A stretch of DNA of 6,596 bases from Bacillota bacterium (lineage in GTDB: Bacteria; Bacillota; Clostridia; Clostridiales; Clostridiaceae), in contig JAUZPH010000205.1 in assembly GCA_030706065.1 (NCBI GenBank), positions 1 to 6,596 on the forward strand, in the 5' to 3' direction. The first letter of the stretch is position 1. The number at the start of each line of letters is the position of its first letter. Below, one piece after another: positions 5,846-6,596 of the stretch. Made by a program: the position numbers and the translations under genes. The notes under the pieces were generated by a model that was not told the DNA's origin, did not search any database, and saw only the letters and a program-made list of their open reading frames with translations.

Positions 5846-6088
5846 TTACTGTAATCCAAACACCTTATTGAAAAGTGTTGAAAATGCCTCATCTATTCCA
5901 AGGACAAATACCATGTAAATTCCACACAGTACCAGTACTGCTAATGAAGCCTTCTTGATATCATTTTTAGTTGGCCATGTTATTCTTTTTGCTTCTGCCT
6001 TGAATCCTCTGTACAAATCAGTTGTCTTTAAGGCCAATCCTCTTTTTTTGCTCTTCTCTTTTACTTTAACTTTACTCTCCACAGCCAT
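5846..6088 (-). CDS. secE: Preprotein translocase subunit SecE
   Basis: SecE is the small membrane subunit that clamps SecY in the SecYEG channel. From the chosen ATG at 6088 it has 80 residues. A lysine-rich cytoplasmic N-terminus (VKVKEKSKKR) is followed by an amphipathic helix with the family motif FKAEAKRITWPTKND (29–43). One membrane segment lies at about 47–66 (ASLAVLVLCGIYMVFVLGI). This single-span form is normal for Gram-positive SecE. An ATG four codons upstream (6100) sits directly on the AAGGATG Shine-Dalgarno and so is unlikely to be the start; AAGGATG lies 9 bases from the chosen ATG. It follows rpmG by 41 bases, and the nusG region begins right after the stop. Confidence 0.96.
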   Translation of the reverse strand: MAVESKVKVKEKSKKRGLALKTTDLYRGFKAEAKRITWPTKNDIKKASLAVLVLCGIYMVFVLGIDEAFSTLFNKVFGLQ

Positions 6089-6129
6089 CAAAATCCACAT
6101 CCTTAAAATTTATAAACAGTTATACCAAA

Positions 6130-6279
6130 TTACTTGGTTTCCTTATGAACTGTATGTTTGTGGCAAAACTTGCAGTACTTTCTCATTTCCAATCTATCTG
6201 GATCATTCTTCTTATTTTTCATGGAATTATAATTTCTCTGCTTGCATTCAGTGCAGGCCATTGTAACCCTTACTCTCAC
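6130..6279 (-). CDS. rpmG: 50S ribosomal protein L33
   Basis: L33 is a small zinc-ribbon protein of the large subunit near the E site. This 49-codon gene reads MRVRVTMACTEC from GTG at 6279. It has Cys9-x2-Cys12 and Cys36-x2-Cys39, so it is the zinc-binding (C+) form. Family motifs NDPDRLEMRKYC and the ending HKHTVHKETK are present. GGAGG (6288–6292) lies 8 bases before the GTG. An ATG seven codons in (MACTEC) has no comparable site and would remove the first beta strand. It is the first gene of the unit started by the promoter at 6342–6371, and secE follows. Confidence 0.96.
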   Translation of the reverse strand: MRVRVTMACTECKQRNYNSMKNKKNDPDRLEMRKYCKFCHKHTVHKETK

Positions 6280-6341
6280 TATCTACACCTCCAAATTCTT
6301 CTGAGTCTAATGGTGCCTCTATCAAAAATTGTCACTAAAAT

Positions 6342-6371
6342 AATTTATCATATAATATATCCCCATGTCAA
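6342..6371 (-). promoter_or_regulatory. Candidate sigma-A promoter for rpmG-secE-nusG-rplK-rplA
   Basis: TTGACA (-35, 6366–6371) is followed after 18 bases by TAAATT (-10, 6342–6347, 4 of 6), preceded by TATGA, a TRTGn extension. It lies downstream of the tuf terminator and about 62 bases before the rpmG start. The predicted start is near 6335. The spacer and surroundings are very AT-rich. Confidence 0.7.
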
Positions 6372-6385
6372 TGTTTTATACCTTT

Positions 6386-6414
6386 AAAAGGACCAGGTCC
6401 TGAAACCCAGTCCT
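6386..6414 (-). terminator. Intrinsic terminator of tuf
   Basis: AGGACTGGGT (6405–6414) pairs with ACCTGGTCCT (6389–6398). This gives 10 bp, including two G·U pairs, with the 6-nt loop TTCAGG. The transcript continues with UUUU (6386–6389). It lies 34 bases past the tuf stop and separates tuf from rpmG. The short U-run suggests some read-through is possible. Confidence 0.75.
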
Positions 6415-6448
6415 ATTAATTATTCATTGATACATATTGGTGGATAGA

Positions 6449-6596
6449 TTACTCAATTATTGAAGTAACAACGCCTGAACCTACTGTTCTTCCGCCTTCT
6501 CTGATAGCGAATCTTAATCCTTCATCCATTGCTACCTGAGTGATAAGCTCAACGTTCATGTCAATGTGGTCTCCAGGCATAACCATTTCCATTCCA
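6449..6596 (-). CDS. tuf: Elongation factor Tu, C-terminal 48 residues (5' part outside window)
   Basis: EF-Tu is the GTPase that carries aminoacyl-tRNA to the ribosomal A site. Only the end of domain 3 is here: [19 protein letters not shown], then [20 protein letters not shown], ending VVTSIIE before TAA at 6449–6451. This closely matches the C-terminus of E. coli EF-Tu ([20 protein letters not shown]). The frame is open to the right edge. A terminator follows. Clostridia often carry one tuf copy with fusA and another beside the rpmG-secE-nusG group, so this may be one of two copies; the window cannot show that. Confidence 0.97.
   Translation of the reverse strand, partial: [48 protein letters not shown]

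Noticed and set aside
5284..5892. Longer NusG start at 5892 (202 residues)
   Set aside because: The extra 29 residues overlap the end of secE, are unlike any NusG N-terminus and cross the secE stop and Shine-Dalgarno region. MSERARWFVV is the family's usual start.
6089..6100. SecE start four codons upstream (MWIL)
   Set aside because: That ATG is fused to the AAGG Shine-Dalgarno, leaving no spacing; the next ATG has a good distance.
5955..6387. Plus-strand frames opposite secE, rpmG and the tuf–rpmG gap
   Set aside because: They are antisense to clear genes and an AT-rich promoter region, and their hydrophobic look comes from the complementary AT-rich codons.
1..6596. Mobile element, CRISPR array, tRNA, rRNA gene or horizontally acquired island
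   Set aside because: No repeats, transposase-like frames, cloverleaf or rRNA segments were seen; the gene order is the conserved housekeeping cluster with short gaps.

Overview
This is an AT-rich window from a low-GC Firmicute, most likely of class Clostridia. It carries the conserved tuf – rpmG – secE – nusG – rplK – rplA – rplJ – rplL – rpoB cluster, and every gene is on the minus strand, so transcription runs from high to low coordinates. The Clostridia assignment is an inference. It rests on RpoB being alignable with Bacillus subtilis RpoB throughout but with a different lobe/protrusion segment, on perfect Shine-Dalgarno sites at most genes, on GTG starts at rpmG and rplJ, and on no methyltransferase gene between rplL and rpoB.

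Layout in transcription order: the end of tuf (EF-Tu) enters at the right edge and stops at an intrinsic terminator. A TTGACA promoter then starts a unit of rpmG (L33), secE, nusG, rplK (L11) and rplA (L1). A second TTGACA promoter lies just past the rplA stop and drives rplJ (L10) and rplL (L7/L12) through an L10-leader RNA with an attenuator hairpin. A perfect 13-bp hairpin with a U-run follows the rplL stop. A third TTGACA promoter lies 12 bases beyond it and precedes a leader of about 165 nt and rpoB. RpoB runs off the left edge after 881 codons.

The proteins form one functional group. L33, L11, L1, L10 and L7/L12 are large-subunit proteins; L11, L10 and L12 form the stalk base and stalk, and L1 forms the opposite stalk. 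EF-Tu delivers aminoacyl-tRNA to the ribosome, SecE is part of the translocon, and NusG and RpoB belong to the transcription machinery. No mobile element, CRISPR array, tRNA, rRNA gene or foreign-looking insertion was seen.

The gene content is ordinary; the interest lies in the RNA and regulatory layer. A hairpin resembling the L1 site of 23S rRNA occurs twice, before rplK and before rplA. nusG has no well-placed Shine-Dalgarno of its own, but an eight-codon ORF with a good one ends in an ATGA overlap with the nusG start. The L10 leader has a possible alternative pairing with its terminator loop. rpoB looks insulated from rplJL by a terminator and its own promoter. I found no convincing undescribed gene system.
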